This document shows, one piece after another, positions 1 to 9,098 of a stretch of 64,000 nt of DNA. The stretch spans positions 253,501 to 317,500 of the forward strand of contig RCZF01000002.1 in the NCBI GenBank assembly GCA_006438735.1, in the 5' to 3' direction. Each line of letters opens with the position of its first letter. Within the stretch, counting starts at the first letter, position 1. Both the position numbers and the translations under genes were made by a program. The notes below the pieces were generated by a model. It made no database searches. It worked only from the letters and a program-made list of their open reading frames with translations, and had not been told where the DNA came from. Source of the DNA: Sphingomonas koreensis (lineage in GTDB: Bacteria > Pseudomonadota > Alphaproteobacteria > Sphingomonadales > Sphingomonadaceae).

Positions 1-207
1 CGCACCGCCGGCGCCGGCGATGATCACCTTGAGCCCGCGGTCGTTCGCGCGCTTGGCATAATCGTAGAGCCGATCGGGCGTGCGATGCGCGGAGACGACC
101 TTGGCCTCATGCGCGATCCCGAGCGCACCCAGCGTCTCGGCGGCATGGCGCATCGTCTCCCAATCCGACTGCGAGCCCATGATGATGCCGACCAGTGCTT
201 CCGCCAT
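1..207 (-). CDS. purE: N5-carboxyaminoimidazole ribonucleotide mutase PurE, N-terminal part
   Basis: Partial gene: the first 69 codons are present and the rest runs off the left edge. The protein opens with [16 protein letters not shown], the class I PurE signature in which GSQSDW binds the substrate phosphate, followed by a [11 protein letters not shown] stretch that carries the catalytic histidine of this family. PurE converts N5-CAIR to CAIR in de novo purine synthesis, in the cytoplasm. A purK would be expected just beyond the edge, but that cannot be seen. Confidence 0.95.
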   Translation of the reverse strand, partial: MAEALVGIIMGSQSDWETMRHAAETLGALGIAHEAKVVSAHRTPDRLYDYAKRANDRGLKVIIAGAGGA

Positions 208-352
208 CGCCCCGCCTGTCGCCCGAGTGGAATGCGTCGTTAGCGGGGGCGGTGAAGGAGGGCAACCGTTCGGGCGATTCGATCGCGCCGTGCCGCCTGA
301 CATGCATTCCGGCATGGCTGTCGAATGGCGAACAATGAGTGGGAAGTAGCCG

Positions 353-601
353 CTAGCGATCTCGCGCAATCGCACCAATAGCTAGGTTGATTGCGTAACC
401 CAGAGCCGTAGCGGCGGCAGCGATAATAACGATGCCTAAGACGAGCGGCTCTGCCACACCAGCACAATGGGCAGATTCATCCGCACAAATCAGACTACCG
501 CCCACTATGCTGATCGCGGTCCACGCGAGCGCTAGCGGCACCGCAATGAAACAAGCGATTGCCGCGCCCCAATTCCTGCCATTTCTCTGACGATAGCTCA
601 C
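353..601 (-). CDS. small two-helix membrane protein, unknown function
   Basis: 82 codons. Two hydrophobic segments are visible (about residues 13-36 and 50-75), separated by a short loop with two cysteines (ICADESAHC). The ends are charged (RQRNGRN at the N terminus, ARDR at the C terminus). I do not recognise a family. The stretch is less GC-rich than its neighbours, which suggests a recently acquired or fast-evolving gene. It lies alone between purE and gpmA on the same strand, with about 145 bp upstream in which I see nothing else. It could be spurious, but the paired membrane segments argue for a real product. Confidence 0.5.
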   Translation of the reverse strand: MSYRQRNGRNWGAAIACFIAVPLALAWTAISIVGGSLICADESAHCAGVAEPLVLGIVIIAAAATALGYAINLAIGAIARDR

Positions 602-655
602 GGTGGGAGAATGCGACGGACGTTCAATGTCCGCAAGTGGGGCAAACGCCGCCGC

Positions 656-1342
656 TCACCGTTCGCTCAGATAATAGCGATCGGTCGCGTTGAGATCATC
701 GTCCAGCTCATAGACGATCGGCTGGCCGGTCGGGATTTCAAGGGTGGTAATGTCGTCGTCGGGGATCGCCGAGAGGTGCTTGACGAGCGCGCGCAGCGAA
801 TTGCCGTGAGCGGAGATCAGCACACGCTTGCCGGTTTTGAGTTCGGGCGCGATGCGCGCTTCCCAATAAGGCAGCACTCGGGCGATCGTGTCCTTCAGGC
901 TTTCGGTCGCGGGGATGGCGATGCCGGCGTAGCGGCGATCGGCCGACAGATCGTAGCGGCTGCCGGCCTCCATCGGCGGCGGCGGGGTATCGAAGCTGCG
1001 GCGCCAGATGTGAACCTGGTCGTCGCCGTGGCGCTCCGCGGTCTCGGCCTTGTTGAGCCCCGTCAGCCCGCCGTAATGCCGCTCGTTCAGGCGCCAGTCC
1101 TTTTCGACCGGAAGCCACAGCCGGCCCATCTGCTCGAGCGCGATGTTCAGCGTCCTGATCGCGCGGGTCTGCAGGCTGGTGAAGGTCAGATCGAAATCAT
1201 GCCCCTTTTCGGCCAGCAGATCGCCCGCCGCTTTGGCCTCGGCGACGCCCTGATCGGTGAGATCGACGTCCCACCAGCCGGTGAAGCGGTTTTCGAGGTT
1301 CCAGGCGGATTGCCCGTGGCGCAGGAGGACGAGGGTCGGCAT
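656..1342 (-). CDS. gpmA: 2,3-bisphosphoglycerate-dependent phosphoglycerate mutase
   Basis: 228 residues, the usual length for dPGM. It interconverts 3- and 2-phosphoglycerate in glycolysis and gluconeogenesis. The phosphohistidine motif [10 protein letters not shown] is at residues 6-15, followed by the family's [13 protein letters not shown] block with the catalytic glutamate near residue 88 and a second histidine in [10 protein letters not shown] near 180. It ends 2 bp from the downstream acetyltransferase stop region and reads the same way, so it is probably the last gene of the 3.5-to-0.65 kb minus-strand run. Confidence 0.96.
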   Translation of the reverse strand: MPTLVLLRHGQSAWNLENRFTGWWDVDLTDQGVAEAKAAGDLLAEKGHDFDLTFTSLQTRAIRTLNIALEQMGRLWLPVEKDWRLNERHYGGLTGLNKAETAERHGDDQVHIWRRSFDTPPPPMEAGSRYDLSADRRYAGIAIPATESLKDTIARVLPYWEARIAPELKTGKRVLISAHGNSLRALVKHLSAIPDDDITTLEIPTGQPIVYELDDDLNATDRYYLSER

Positions 1343-1344
1343 GG

Positions 1345-1806
1345 CTACTCCGTCAGCGACAATGTCATGAATCGGTTGTGCGGACTGGCCGGATAGCCGC
1401 CGAACGCCGCGCAGTCTACGAAGCCGGCGGTTTCGTACATCGCGTTCGCGGGGGCGAACATGGCCGCAGTGCCGGTTTCGAGGCTGAGCCGGGTAAAACC
1501 GCGCTCGCGGGCGAACAGGGTGAGATGCGCCAGCATCTCGCGCCCGACGCCGCGGCGGAGCTGATCGGGCGCGACGCGCATCGACTTGAGCTCGGCATGA
1601 TCATCATCGAGCGCCTTGATCGCGCCGATGCCCAGCAATGTGTCGCCGTCCCACGCCGAAAAGAACGACACCGACGGCGCCGACAAACCGGCCGAATCGA
1701 GCGAATGCGCATTGTGCGCCGGGGTCGAGGCGCGCGATTCCGCCCGGTGATGGGCGAGCAGCGCCTCGACGCGCGGATCGCCCAGTCCTCCGGCGCGGAT
1801 CTCCAT
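1345..1806 (-). CDS. GNAT-family N-acetyltransferase
   Basis: 153 residues with a GNAT fold. The acetyl-CoA pyrophosphate-binding loop is recognisable as [12 protein letters not shown], the loop after strand 4 and typical of motif A. A late [10 protein letters not shown] segment matches motif B, where many family members carry the tyrosine. The ATG overlaps the stop of the upstream carboxypeptidase (TGATG), so the two are translationally coupled. The substrate is unknown: GNAT sequences of this size act on small amines, peptides or antibiotics, and nothing here separates these. Confidence 0.85.
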   Translation of the reverse strand: MEIRAGGLGDPRVEALLAHHRAESRASTPAHNAHSLDSAGLSAPSVSFFSAWDGDTLLGIGAIKALDDDHAELKSMRVAPDQLRRGVGREMLAHLTLFARERGFTRLSLETGTAAMFAPANAMYETAGFVDCAAFGGYPASPHNRFMTLSLTE

Positions 1807-2924
1807 CAGACGTCGTCGATTTGCTGCGCCAGCGTCTCCAGCATCGCCTGCGCCAGCTTCTTGCAGCGATCGGGCGACCAGCCGTGGACCGGATCGGGAT
1901 GCGGATCGTGATCCTTGAAAGGCATTTCCAGCGTCATGCCGACCGCGCCGAAGCGCTCCGCCATCTGGTTGGTCGACATCGACAGATTGGCCCGCCCCGC
2001 GCCGGATTTGGCATAGCCCCTTTCGTGCTGGAACTCGGGCGTGTTCTCGGCCAGCGCCTTTTCGAAGCGATAATATTTGTCGCCGAGTGCATCGGTCCAT
2101 GACGGAATGCCTTCGAACCCGGCGAGGAAATTGGCCGGGATCGCCTCGTCGCCATGAATATCCATCGCAAAGGCGACGCCGGTCTCGTCCATCGCACCCC
2201 GCACGGCGAACACTTCGGGGCTCTTGTCCAGCGACGGCGCGTGCCATTCGCGGTTGAGGTTCACGCCCGCGGCGTTGGTGCGCAGATGGCCGCGCCGCGT
2301 ACCGTCCGGGTTCATGTTGGGGACGATGTGGAAGGTCGCCTTTTCCAGAAGCGCATTGGTGACGGGATCGTCGGTCCGCGCGAGCTTTTCCAACGCGCCT
2401 TCCATCCACCATTCGGCCATGCTCTCGCCGGGATGCTGGCGCGCGTAGAGCCATACCTGTTTGGCCCCCTCCCCGACGGTGAGACAATCGATCGATTCGC
2501 CGTCGAGCGATTGGCCGAGCTCGCGGTGCGTGAAGCCCGGCATGGCGGCGTAATCGGCGATCAGCTGGTTGTGGCGCTCGATCGTGTAGGGCGCGAAATA
2601 GGCGAACCAGACGAGATCGGTGTCCGACGCATAACTGAATTCGAGCACGCCATCGGCATAGCGCGTATCGGTCTGCCGCCACGTCTCGCGATCATGGCTG
2701 ACGCGCGCCATGTAGCCCGGCCAGCCGTCCGGATAGGCCGACCCGCCCGCGTTGAGGATACGGCAGGTGATAGTCTTCCCGCGCGCGCCGGCGACGCGGA
2801 AATAGAACCATTGATAGAAGTCCGACTGGTGGTCCTTGACGATTTCAAGGTCCGCGCGGGGGCCGTCGATGGCGACGACACGGATGTTGCCGCCATCGAA
2901 GGCGCTGGTGATGCTGAGTGTCAT
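1806..2924 (-). CDS. M14-family zinc carboxypeptidase (AGBL/cytosolic type)
   Basis: 372 residues. An N-terminal beta-sandwich domain (about 1-120, of the kind that precedes the catalytic domain in cytosolic carboxypeptidases) is followed by the M14 peptidase domain. The zinc ligands are in QHPGES (H164, E167) and DIHGDE (H257). NMNPDGTRRG and VNLNREW are the substrate-carboxylate-binding region, and E333 in GMTLEMPF is the expected catalytic glutamate. There is no signal peptide, so it acts in the cytoplasm. The start overlaps the preceding lipoprotein stop (ATGA), and the stop overlaps the GNAT start. The family removes C-terminal residues from proteins or peptides; the bacterial substrate is not deducible. 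Confidence 0.9.
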   Translation of the reverse strand: MTLSITSAFDGGNIRVVAIDGPRADLEIVKDHQSDFYQWFYFRVAGARGKTITCRILNAGGSAYPDGWPGYMARVSHDRETWRQTDTRYADGVLEFSYASDTDLVWFAYFAPYTIERHNQLIADYAAMPGFTHRELGQSLDGESIDCLTVGEGAKQVWLYARQHPGESMAEWWMEGALEKLARTDDPVTNALLEKATFHIVPNMNPDGTRRGHLRTNAAGVNLNREWHAPSLDKSPEVFAVRGAMDETGVAFAMDIHGDEAIPANFLAGFEGIPSWTDALGDKYYRFEKALAENTPEFQHERGYAKSGAGRANLSMSTNQMAERFGAVGMTLEMPFKDHDPHPDPVHGWSPDRCKKLAQAMLETLAQQIDDV

Positions 2925-3511
2925 TTCACCCTGATAGTGCGCCCCGATTCGCCGGGAAACCCCTGGAACAGCGCGCTCGACAATTTCGCGGCAGTTACCG
3001 CCGGGTTGGCCGCTTCGGTGCCGATCGCGCCGTTGCGCTGGGCGCGGCCTTCCCACACCGCAGAGCCGGTCGCGCGATCGGTGATGCGCACCGACAGTTC
3101 GGAAACGATCAATTCCTTCATGCGATGCTTGCCGATGCCGATGCCACCCTCCGCGCCACCGCCGACATGCCGCCCGAATGAACCGACGCCGAGCCCCAGG
3201 GTCACGGGCGGTCCTTCGTCGATCACGCCGCGCGAGGCGCGCCGGAAGGTGACGGTGGCGAGGAATTGTGCGGTCGCCCCGGCGGGCGGCGCGGCATAGC
3301 CGACGCGCAGCAACTCACCCTGCACGGCGGCGGCATAGGTCTTGTATTCGAGGCTTGCCGGGCCGGCGCTGGTGAACGGCTCGACATCGATCGTGCCGCG
3401 CGCGAGCGGCTCGCCCAAGTGGAAGCGCGTGACCTCAACCGGCGGCGTCGTCGCACAGCCGCTGAGCGCAAGCGCGCCGAGGGTCGTGAGCATCAGGGTG
3501 GTGGCGCGCAT
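2921..3511 (-). CDS. DUF4136-like outer-envelope lipoprotein
   Basis: 196 residues. An N-terminal signal of about 20 residues ends in a lipobox (ALSGC), so the protein should be lipidated and exported. The mature part has the alternating pattern of the DUF4136 domain, including a glycine-rich GLGVGSFGRHVGGG loop and an ELSVRITDRATG strand near the C terminus. The ATG at 3511 was chosen because the signal peptide starts there; upstream in-frame codons are not part of it. It heads the minus-strand run lipoprotein, M14 peptidase, GNAT, gpmA. Function is unknown. Confidence 0.75.
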   Translation of the reverse strand: MRATTLMLTTLGALALSGCATTPPVEVTRFHLGEPLARGTIDVEPFTSAGPASLEYKTYAAAVQGELLRVGYAAPPAGATAQFLATVTFRRASRGVIDEGPPVTLGLGVGSFGRHVGGGAEGGIGIGKHRMKELIVSELSVRITDRATGSAVWEGRAQRNGAIGTEAANPAVTAAKLSSALFQGFPGESGRTIRVK

Positions 3512-3643
3512 AGTGTTTCCTGTCTCGATCGTTTCATGTGCATAACGCCTGCGACCCGGGGCGGGTCCGCTTGACTTGATGCGATGCTCCCTATAGGCGC
3601 ACGCGCTTTCCAGCATCCATATTTTTCGAGAAGCGAATCGATC

Positions 3644-3769
3644 ATGAAGATCCGCAATTCACTGAAGTCGCTCAAGGACCGGCATCGCGACAACCGCGTG
3701 ATCCGCCGCCGCGGCCGCACCTATGTGATCAACAAGACCAATCGGCGGTTCAAGGCTCGCCAGGGCTGA
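3644..3769 (+). CDS. rpmJ: 50S ribosomal protein L36, zinc-free (YkgO-like) form
   Basis: 41 residues, very basic, beginning [14 protein letters not shown] and ending in an RFKARQG tail. L36 stabilises domain V of 23S rRNA at the peptidyl-transferase region. The C+ form has a Cys/His zinc ribbon; here the cysteines are absent, so this is the longer zinc-independent type usual in alphaproteobacteria. The next gene begins one base after the stop. Confidence 0.95.
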   Translation: MKIRNSLKSLKDRHRDNRVIRRRGRTYVINKTNRRFKARQG

Positions 3770-3770
3770 G

Positions 3771-4391
3771 GTGACCCGCGTCCGCGCGGTCGTTTTCGAT
3801 GTCGGCCGGGTCCTGTTCGATTGGGACCCTCGATTCTTGTACGAGCGTCTGATCGACGACGATCAGGCGCTCGATGCATTTCTGCGCGATGTCGTCACCA
3901 CCGATTGGCATTTTCAGCATGACGCGGGCCGGCCGTTCACCGAGACCTCTGCCGAGCTGATCGCGCAATTTCCCGAGCACGCCGCGCTGATCGGCTTATG
4001 GGGCCCGCGGTTCAACGACAGTATCGGCGACCCAATACCGGGTATGAACGAACTAGTCGCCGATCTCGATGCCGCCGACGTGCCGCTTTATGCGATCACC
4101 AACTTTTCCGGCGAGTTCTGGCCGCCGTTCCGCGATCGCGAGGCAGCGCTGTTCGATCGCTTCCGCGACGTCGTGGTGTCGGGCGACGAGAAATTGGTGA
4201 AGCCCGACGCTGCGATCTACCGGCTCGCGCTGGCGCGATTCGGGCTCGAGCCGCACGAGGCGGTGTTCATCGACGACAATGCCGATAACGTCGCTGGCGC
4301 CGAAGCGGTCGGGATGGCGGCGATCCACTTTACCGATGAGCGCGCGCTGCGGCGGGAATTGGCGGCGCTGGCGTTGCCCGTTCGGCCGTGA
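3771..4391 (+). CDS. HAD-IA family hydrolase (haloacid-dehalogenase-like)
   Basis: 206 residues from a GTG start one base after the L36 stop. The HAD motifs are in order. Motif I, VVFDVGRVLFDW, carries the first aspartate; the second motif-I position, usually Asp, is a glycine (D-V-G), which is common in the 2-haloacid-dehalogenase and epoxide-hydrolase-like branch. Motif II is in ITNFSG, the motif III lysine in EKLVKPD and motif IV in FIDDNADN. The replaced aspartate suggests an enzyme that is not a classical phosphatase. Substrate unknown. Confidence 0.85.
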   Translation: MTRVRAVVFDVGRVLFDWDPRFLYERLIDDDQALDAFLRDVVTTDWHFQHDAGRPFTETSAELIAQFPEHAALIGLWGPRFNDSIGDPIPGMNELVADLDAADVPLYAITNFSGEFWPPFRDREAALFDRFRDVVVSGDEKLVKPDAAIYRLALARFGLEPHEAVFIDDNADNVAGAEAVGMAAIHFTDERALRRELAALALPVRP

Positions 4392-4471
4392 ACGTCACGC
4401 GGACTTGCTCGCGGCCCGCCGTCTTAGCACGCACGAAAATCGTTACAATGAGAGCAAGCGCGAAAGGCAGA

Positions 4472-4498
4472 GCCGGCTCGCTTTCGAGACGAGCCGGC
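4472..4498. terminator. bidirectional hairpin between HAD gene and pal
   Basis: A perfect 9-bp inverted repeat (GCCGGCTCG and its complement) with a 9-base loop lies between two convergent genes. There is no strong T-run, so the termination role is inferred from position and stability. Confidence 0.6.
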
Positions 4499-4511
4499 CC
4501 GTGCTCAACCC

Positions 4512-5033
4512 TTATTCGATGACGACGGTGACGGCGCGGCGGTTCTGCGCCCAGCTGCCTTCGTCCGATCCCATCGCGACCGGGCGTTCCTTGCCGTAGC
4601 TGATCGTGCTGATGCGATCGGCCGAGACGCCGCGTTCGGCGAGATAGTTCTTCGCGGCGTTGGCGCGGCGATCGCCGAGCGCGAGGTTATATTCGCGCGT
4701 GCCGCGTTCGTCGCAATGCCCTTCGATAGTGATGCGGGCATTGGGATATTTCGCCAGCCACTGCGCTTGCGTATCGAGGATCGCGCGCGCTTCGGGATCG
4801 ATATCGTACTGATCGGTGCCGAAATGCACCGTGTCGCTCGATACCGACTGGCGGAAATCCGCGGCCGATCCCGGCACGACGGTGGTGCCGACCGGGCCAC
4901 TGGGGCCCTCGGGCATGGTTTGCGGCGCGGTGTCGCTTGGCGCGGGCGGCAGGACTTCGGGCCGCTTCTTCGAGCAGCCCGCAACCGCGATCAAAGCGGT
5001 GGCGGCAATCAGCGTGGTCTTCAATGTGGCCAT
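4512..5033 (-). CDS. pal: peptidoglycan-associated lipoprotein Pal
   Basis: 173 residues. The signal ends in IAVAGC with the lipidated cysteine at residue 20, followed by a Pro-rich linker and an OmpA-like peptidoglycan-binding domain (about 70-173). That domain has the diagnostic GHCDERGTREYN, GDRRA and NRRAV segments. Pal is anchored in the outer membrane, binds peptidoglycan and TolB, and works with TolQRA to keep the envelope joined during division. It is the last gene of the ybgC-tolQRAB-pal cluster read leftward from 9041. Confidence 0.97.
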   Translation of the reverse strand: MATLKTTLIAATALIAVAGCSKKRPEVLPPAPSDTAPQTMPEGPSGPVGTTVVPGSAADFRQSVSSDTVHFGTDQYDIDPEARAILDTQAQWLAKYPNARITIEGHCDERGTREYNLALGDRRANAAKNYLAERGVSADRISTISYGKERPVAMGSDEGSWAQNRRAVTVVIE

Positions 5034-5115
5034 GATCGATACTCCTCGATTGTGGTCGTAACGGCCTCGCTCCGACGGAGCGAGACATCGCCCGGTGATC
5101 GGGCAGAGTCAAATG

Positions 5116-6501
5116 TCAGGGGCGTAACGGTCCCCAACCCGGATCGGATCCATCGAGCGGCGTGGGGATGCGCCGTTCGTTGACGCCGGTCTTGTCGACC
5201 GACCATAGATCAGCGGTGCCGCCGCCGCCCTGGCCGGAACGGAAGAACATGATCACGCGACCGTTGGGCGACCAGCTCGGCCCCTCGTCCTGCCAGGCGT
5301 TGGTCAGCAGCTTCTCGCCGCCGCCCGACGGGCTCATCACGCCGATCCGGAACGCGCCGCCGATATGCGTGAAGGCGATCAGATCGCCCTTCGGGCTCCA
5401 CACCGGCGTGGCGTAGCGCCCGCCGCCGAAGCTGACGCGGTGCTGGTTCGATCCATCGGCGTTCATCACATAGATTTGCTGCACGCCCGAGCGATCGCTT
5501 TCGAACACGATCTGCCCGCCGTCGGGCGAATAGCTGCCGCCGGTATCGATGCCGGGCGAATTGGTCAGTTTCTGCGGCGATCCGCCCGAGGCCGAGACGC
5601 GGTAGATGTCGGTATTGCCGCCGACCGCCATCGAGAACAGGACATAGCGGCCATCGGGCGAGAAGCGCGGCGCGAAAGTCAGGTTCTGGTTAGACACCAG
5701 CAGCCGCTGCGCGCCCGATCCGATATTGTAGACATAGATCGCCGGCCGCTTGTTGAGATAGCTCATATAGACGATCGACTGCTGGTTCGGCGCGAAGCGC
5801 GGCGTCAGCACGATCGACTGGCCGTTGGTCAGGAAGCGATGATTGGCGCCGTCCTGATCCATGATCGCGAGCCGCTTGATGCGGTGCGCCTTGGGCCCGG
5901 TCTCGGACACATAGGCGACGCGGCTGTCGAAATACGGGCCTTCGCCGGTCAGCCGCGAATAGACCATATCGGCGCATTTGTGCGCGGCGCGGCGCCAATC
6001 GGCCGGCGGCACGACGAAGCCCTGGCGGGTCAGCTCGGTCTTGGCGAACACGTCGTACAGATAACAGCCGACCGTCAGCGTGCCGTCGCCATTGGCGCGG
6101 ACATAGCCTTCGACGAGCACCTGCGCGCCGGTCGTGCCCCAATAATCGAACGCCGGCGCGGTGACTTCGGGCACGCTTACCGGCCGCAGCAGATTGGCGG
6201 CGACGGGCGAGAACAGCCCGGAATTGCGCAGATCGTCGGCAATCACGCCGGCGAGCTTGCGACCGAGCACGTCGGTTGCCCCGGCGGCGGTGTTGGCGAC
6301 AGCGGTGGTCGGCATCGGTGGGATGGCGATCGGCGTCGGCGCGCCGATGCCGCCGGTGATATCGACGACCATCCGCTGGCCGTCCTGCCCCGCAGGGGTC
6401 GCTTGCGGTGCGTTGGACGCGGGCATTGTTTGAGTTTGGCCAAGGGCCGGCGCCGCCACGCCGATCAGCATCGCGGACAGCCACAATCTAGCGAAGCGCA
6501 T
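5116..6501 (-). CDS. tolB: Tol-Pal system protein TolB
   Basis: 461 residues with a signal peptide (MRFARLWLSAM, cleaved after about residue 22), a TolB N-terminal domain, and a C-terminal six-bladed beta-propeller. The propeller shows as repeated SPDG and F-x-S-D-R-S-G units (APRFSPDGRYVLFS, SYSPDGGQIVFES, WSPNGRVIMFF). TolB is periplasmic and links Pal to TolA. Two upstream ATGs are in frame; I chose the one at 6501 because a GGAGAG ribosome-binding site sits five bases ahead of it and it starts the signal peptide directly. Confidence 0.96.
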   Translation of the reverse strand: MRFARLWLSAMLIGVAAPALGQTQTMPASNAPQATPAGQDGQRMVVDITGGIGAPTPIAIPPMPTTAVANTAAGATDVLGRKLAGVIADDLRNSGLFSPVAANLLRPVSVPEVTAPAFDYWGTTGAQVLVEGYVRANGDGTLTVGCYLYDVFAKTELTRQGFVVPPADWRRAAHKCADMVYSRLTGEGPYFDSRVAYVSETGPKAHRIKRLAIMDQDGANHRFLTNGQSIVLTPRFAPNQQSIVYMSYLNKRPAIYVYNIGSGAQRLLVSNQNLTFAPRFSPDGRYVLFSMAVGGNTDIYRVSASGGSPQKLTNSPGIDTGGSYSPDGGQIVFESDRSGVQQIYVMNADGSNQHRVSFGGGRYATPVWSPKGDLIAFTHIGGAFRIGVMSPSGGGEKLLTNAWQDEGPSWSPNGRVIMFFRSGQGGGGTADLWSVDKTGVNERRIPTPLDGSDPGWGPLRP

Positions 6502-6518
6502 TGCTCTCTCCATCATTT

Positions 6519-7400
6519 CTATCCGAAATCGCTCGGCGTGAATCGCATGTCAAAATCGTCCCATCCGCCGGTGTATAGCGCCGGCGGCAATCCCTTAAGC
6601 GGCGAGCAGCGGAGGACCGCGCGGCGGCTCAGCTCGCCGATCTGACGCGCATAGGACCGATTATCGGCGTTGACGCCCGACTGATCGCCGACAGTAACTG
6701 CGGAGATCGAACCGTCGCGCCGGAACTGTAATCGCAACATGGTCACGATCTGCATCGCCGAAGTCCCTTTGAGCGATCCAAGATCGTAGCATGGTAGGAC
6801 CTGTCGACGAATGAGGCCAGCGATGCTCGCCAAATCCTGGGCGCCGACAGTCGCCGCCTTAGGCGCTTGATCCTGGCTTTTCGACGCTTGCGCGCTGATG
6901 CCCTTGAGGAAATCGGGGCCGAGATGCGAGCCCCGCGTTCGCGGCTTGGCCGCCGCGGCGTTGTTCCCTTGCGCCTTGGTCGGCGCGGGGGCGGCCTTGG
7001 CGGGGGCCGGCGCGGGCTTGGCCGGCGCCTTGGCGGCCTTGGGCGCGGGCGGCGCGGTCTTCTTGGGCTGCGGCTTCGCCACCTCGGCGGGTTTGGGCGG
7101 CGGCGCGGCGGCGGGTTGCCGCGGCGCGGGCTGCGCTTCGTCCCTGGCGATGGGCTGCGGCGCCGGCGGCGGCGCTTCCTCGGGCGCGCCGACATCGGGC
7201 GCCTGCGATTGCGCCGGGCTCTGGCTGATCTGCGGCGCGGCCGATTCGAGCGCCGCCTCGGTCGCCAGCGTCACGTCCATCGGATCGTGGCGCAGCTTCA
7301 TCGGATTGGGCGTCGCCAGGAAGCCCACCGACAGCAGGCCGAACAGGATGACATGGCCGGCGATGGCGACGCCGATGCCGGTCTTTTCGCTCCGATCCAT
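6519..7400 (-). CDS. tolA: TolA-like energy-transducing protein
   Basis: 293 residues. A single N-terminal transmembrane helix (about 10-30) anchors it in the inner membrane. A long periplasmic Ala/Pro/Lys-rich stretch (about 60-175, many APKA/PAPAP units) spans the periplasm, and a small globular C-terminal domain (about 195-293) contains a cysteine pair (LPCYD and LRCSP). TolA couples the TolQR proton-motor to TolB and Pal. Its place between tolR and tolB fixes the assignment, although the C-terminal domain alone could be read as TonB-like. Confidence 0.9.
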   Translation of the reverse strand: MDRSEKTGIGVAIAGHVILFGLLSVGFLATPNPMKLRHDPMDVTLATEAALESAAPQISQSPAQSQAPDVGAPEEAPPPAPQPIARDEAQPAPRQPAAAPPPKPAEVAKPQPKKTAPPAPKAAKAPAKPAPAPAKAAPAPTKAQGNNAAAAKPRTRGSHLGPDFLKGISAQASKSQDQAPKAATVGAQDLASIAGLIRRQVLPCYDLGSLKGTSAMQIVTMLRLQFRRDGSISAVTVGDQSGVNADNRSYARQIGELSRRAVLRCSPLKGLPPALYTGGWDDFDMRFTPSDFG

Positions 7401-7442
7401 GTCAGGTCACGCCCCGGATCAGCTGGCGTCTCACGCGACGTC

Positions 7443-7880
7443 TCACTTGGCGTCCTTGCCCACCGTCACCAGCGCGACACGGTTGAGGCCGGCGCGATTG
7501 AGCTCGCCCATCACCTGCATCACGCGGCCGTAATCGAGCACGCGATCGGCGCGCAGGAATACCTGCGGCGGCTGATCGGCAGCGGCTTGCGCGGCGATCT
7601 GATCGAGCCGATCGGGCAGCACCTCGTCGGCCACCGCCTCCTTGTCGATGAACACATGGCCGCTGTCGTCAATCGACACCTCGATCGGTTTCTTGTCCTG
7701 ATCGAGTGCCTTGGCCGCGCTATCGGGCAGATTGACGGGCACGCCGGCGGTGAGCAGCGGCGCGGTGACCATGAAGATGATAAGCAGCACCAGCATGACG
7801 TCGACCAGCGGCGTCACGTTGATCTCCGCCATCGGCGCGCGGCGGCCGCGACCGCGGCTCGAAGGCAGGTTCATCGCCAT
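7443..7880 (-). CDS. tolR: TolR/ExbD biopolymer transport protein
   Basis: 145 residues. One transmembrane helix (about 20-42) follows the motif AEINVTPLVDVMLVLLIIFM. Its aspartate is the proton-path residue of TolR/ExbD. A periplasmic domain follows. With TolQ it forms the proton-driven motor that moves TolA. It starts one base after the tolQ stop, so the pair is co-translated. Confidence 0.96.
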   Translation of the reverse strand: MAMNLPSSRGRGRRAPMAEINVTPLVDVMLVLLIIFMVTAPLLTAGVPVNLPDSAAKALDQDKKPIEVSIDDSGHVFIDKEAVADEVLPDRLDQIAAQAAADQPPQVFLRADRVLDYGRVMQVMGELNRAGLNRVALVTVGKDAK

Positions 7881-7881
7881 G

Positions 7882-8574
7882 TTAGGCCGCGCCCTCGAGC
7901 TGGCGGCTCAGTGTGGTGTGGAAGCCGTCGGCGAAGCGGTTGAGCCGTGCTTCGACCTTGTTCACGCCGTGCGAGAAGCGGTTGTAGGCGATCACCGCGG
8001 GGATCGCCGCGAACAGCCCGATCGCGGTGGCGAACAGCGCCTCGGCGATGCCCGGCGCGACGACCGCGAGGCTCGACGATTGCTGCTGCGCGATGCCGGT
8101 GAAGCTGCGCATGATGCCCCAGACGGTGCCGAACAAGCCGACGAACGGCGCGACCGAGCCGATCGTCGCGAGCACGTTGAGCCGATCGGACAGCCGATCG
8201 ATCTCATTGGCGACCGCGGCGCCCATCGTCGTCGCCAGGCGCTCGCGCGTGCCCGAACGATCGAGTGCCTTGCCGCGGGTCGATTGCCGCCATTCGCCGA
8301 CACCGGCGACGAACACGCGCGCGGCGGCAAGATCGCTGTCCTTGTGCATGCGGTGAAACGCATCGACATCCTCGGCGCGCCAGAAATCGCGCTCGAACTT
8401 TTCGGTGTCGCGGCGCGTGCGGCCGAGCTTGCGCCAGAAGCCGAAGATGATCGCCCAGGTCGCGATGCTGGCGCACAGCAGCCCGATCATCACGAATTTG
8501 ACCACCCAATCGGCCTGCAGGAACAGCGCGATCGGCGACAGCGTCGCGGCGTTGGTGTTGACGAACAGGTTCAT
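7882..8574 (-). CDS. tolQ: TolQ/ExbB proton channel subunit
   Basis: 230 residues with three transmembrane segments (about 15-38, 135-160 and 170-195). The conserved block ATIGSVAPFVGLFGTVWGIM is the hallmark of the MotA/TolQ/ExbB family, and it continues with a PGIAEALFATAIGLFAAIPA stretch. Five TolQ surround two TolR in the motor. Its ATG overlaps the ybgC stop (ATGA). Confidence 0.97.
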   Translation of the reverse strand: MNLFVNTNAATLSPIALFLQADWVVKFVMIGLLCASIATWAIIFGFWRKLGRTRRDTEKFERDFWRAEDVDAFHRMHKDSDLAAARVFVAGVGEWRQSTRGKALDRSGTRERLATTMGAAVANEIDRLSDRLNVLATIGSVAPFVGLFGTVWGIMRSFTGIAQQQSSSLAVVAPGIAEALFATAIGLFAAIPAVIAYNRFSHGVNKVEARLNRFADGFHTTLSRQLEGAA

Positions 8575-9041
8575 CGGGCGTCGGTTTCCTTGTTGTCGAT
8601 CAGCGCCGTAAAGGCGTCGATCCAGTGTTTGGGTTGCCGGACCGGTCGTCCCGAGGGCGCGACGAACGCCGCTATCACGGTGGCGTCAGCCAATAACAGG
8701 TCATCGCGCATGACTCGCTGATGAATGCGGCAGGACGCCGCTCTCACCGCGACGAGTCGACTGACGACGACCAACGCGTCGTCGAGCCGGGCCGGCGCAC
8801 GGTAGCGGATGGCGAGATCGCTGACGGCATAGGCGCCCTGCCCCGCATCGAAAGCAGCGCGTTGATCGGCGCCGGCGAGCCGCAGCATATCGCTCCGCGC
8901 GCGTTCCATGAAGCGCAGGTAATTGGCGTGATAGACGACGCCCGACAGATCGGTGTCCTCGAAATAGACGCGCACCGGATAGCGATGCGCGCGCCCGTCG
9001 AAGCGGCCGGAAACAGGCTGATCGGGCGCGGGGTTAACCAT
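8571..9041 (-). CDS. ybgC: acyl-CoA thioester hydrolase YbgC
   Basis: 156 residues with a hot-dog fold. The family motif is VYFEDTDLSGVVYHANYLRFMERAR, seen here at about residues 25-50, with the catalytic aspartate in EDTD and the adjacent HANYLRF. YbgC-type enzymes hydrolyse acyl-CoA or acyl-ACP thioesters and are commonly the first gene of the tol-pal operon, as here. The divergent gene at 9152 faces away, so the operon promoter must lie in 9042-9140 or upstream within it. Confidence 0.95.
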   Translation of the reverse strand: MVNPAPDQPVSGRFDGRAHRYPVRVYFEDTDLSGVVYHANYLRFMERARSDMLRLAGADQRAAFDAGQGAYAVSDLAIRYRAPARLDDALVVVSRLVAVRAASCRIHQRVMRDDLLLADATVIAAFVAPSGRPVRQPKHWIDAFTALIDNKETDAR

Positions 9042-9098
9042 CGGTTCGGGCGTGTAGCGGATAGGTCCGATCGATCAAGCGAAAGCCTCTTGACCAAT

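Noticed and set aside
3771..4391. Calling the HAD gene a haloacid dehalogenase (dehII)
   Set aside because: Motif I has a glycine where dehalogenases keep their typical context, and no halide-binding residues can be assigned; only the superfamily is supported.
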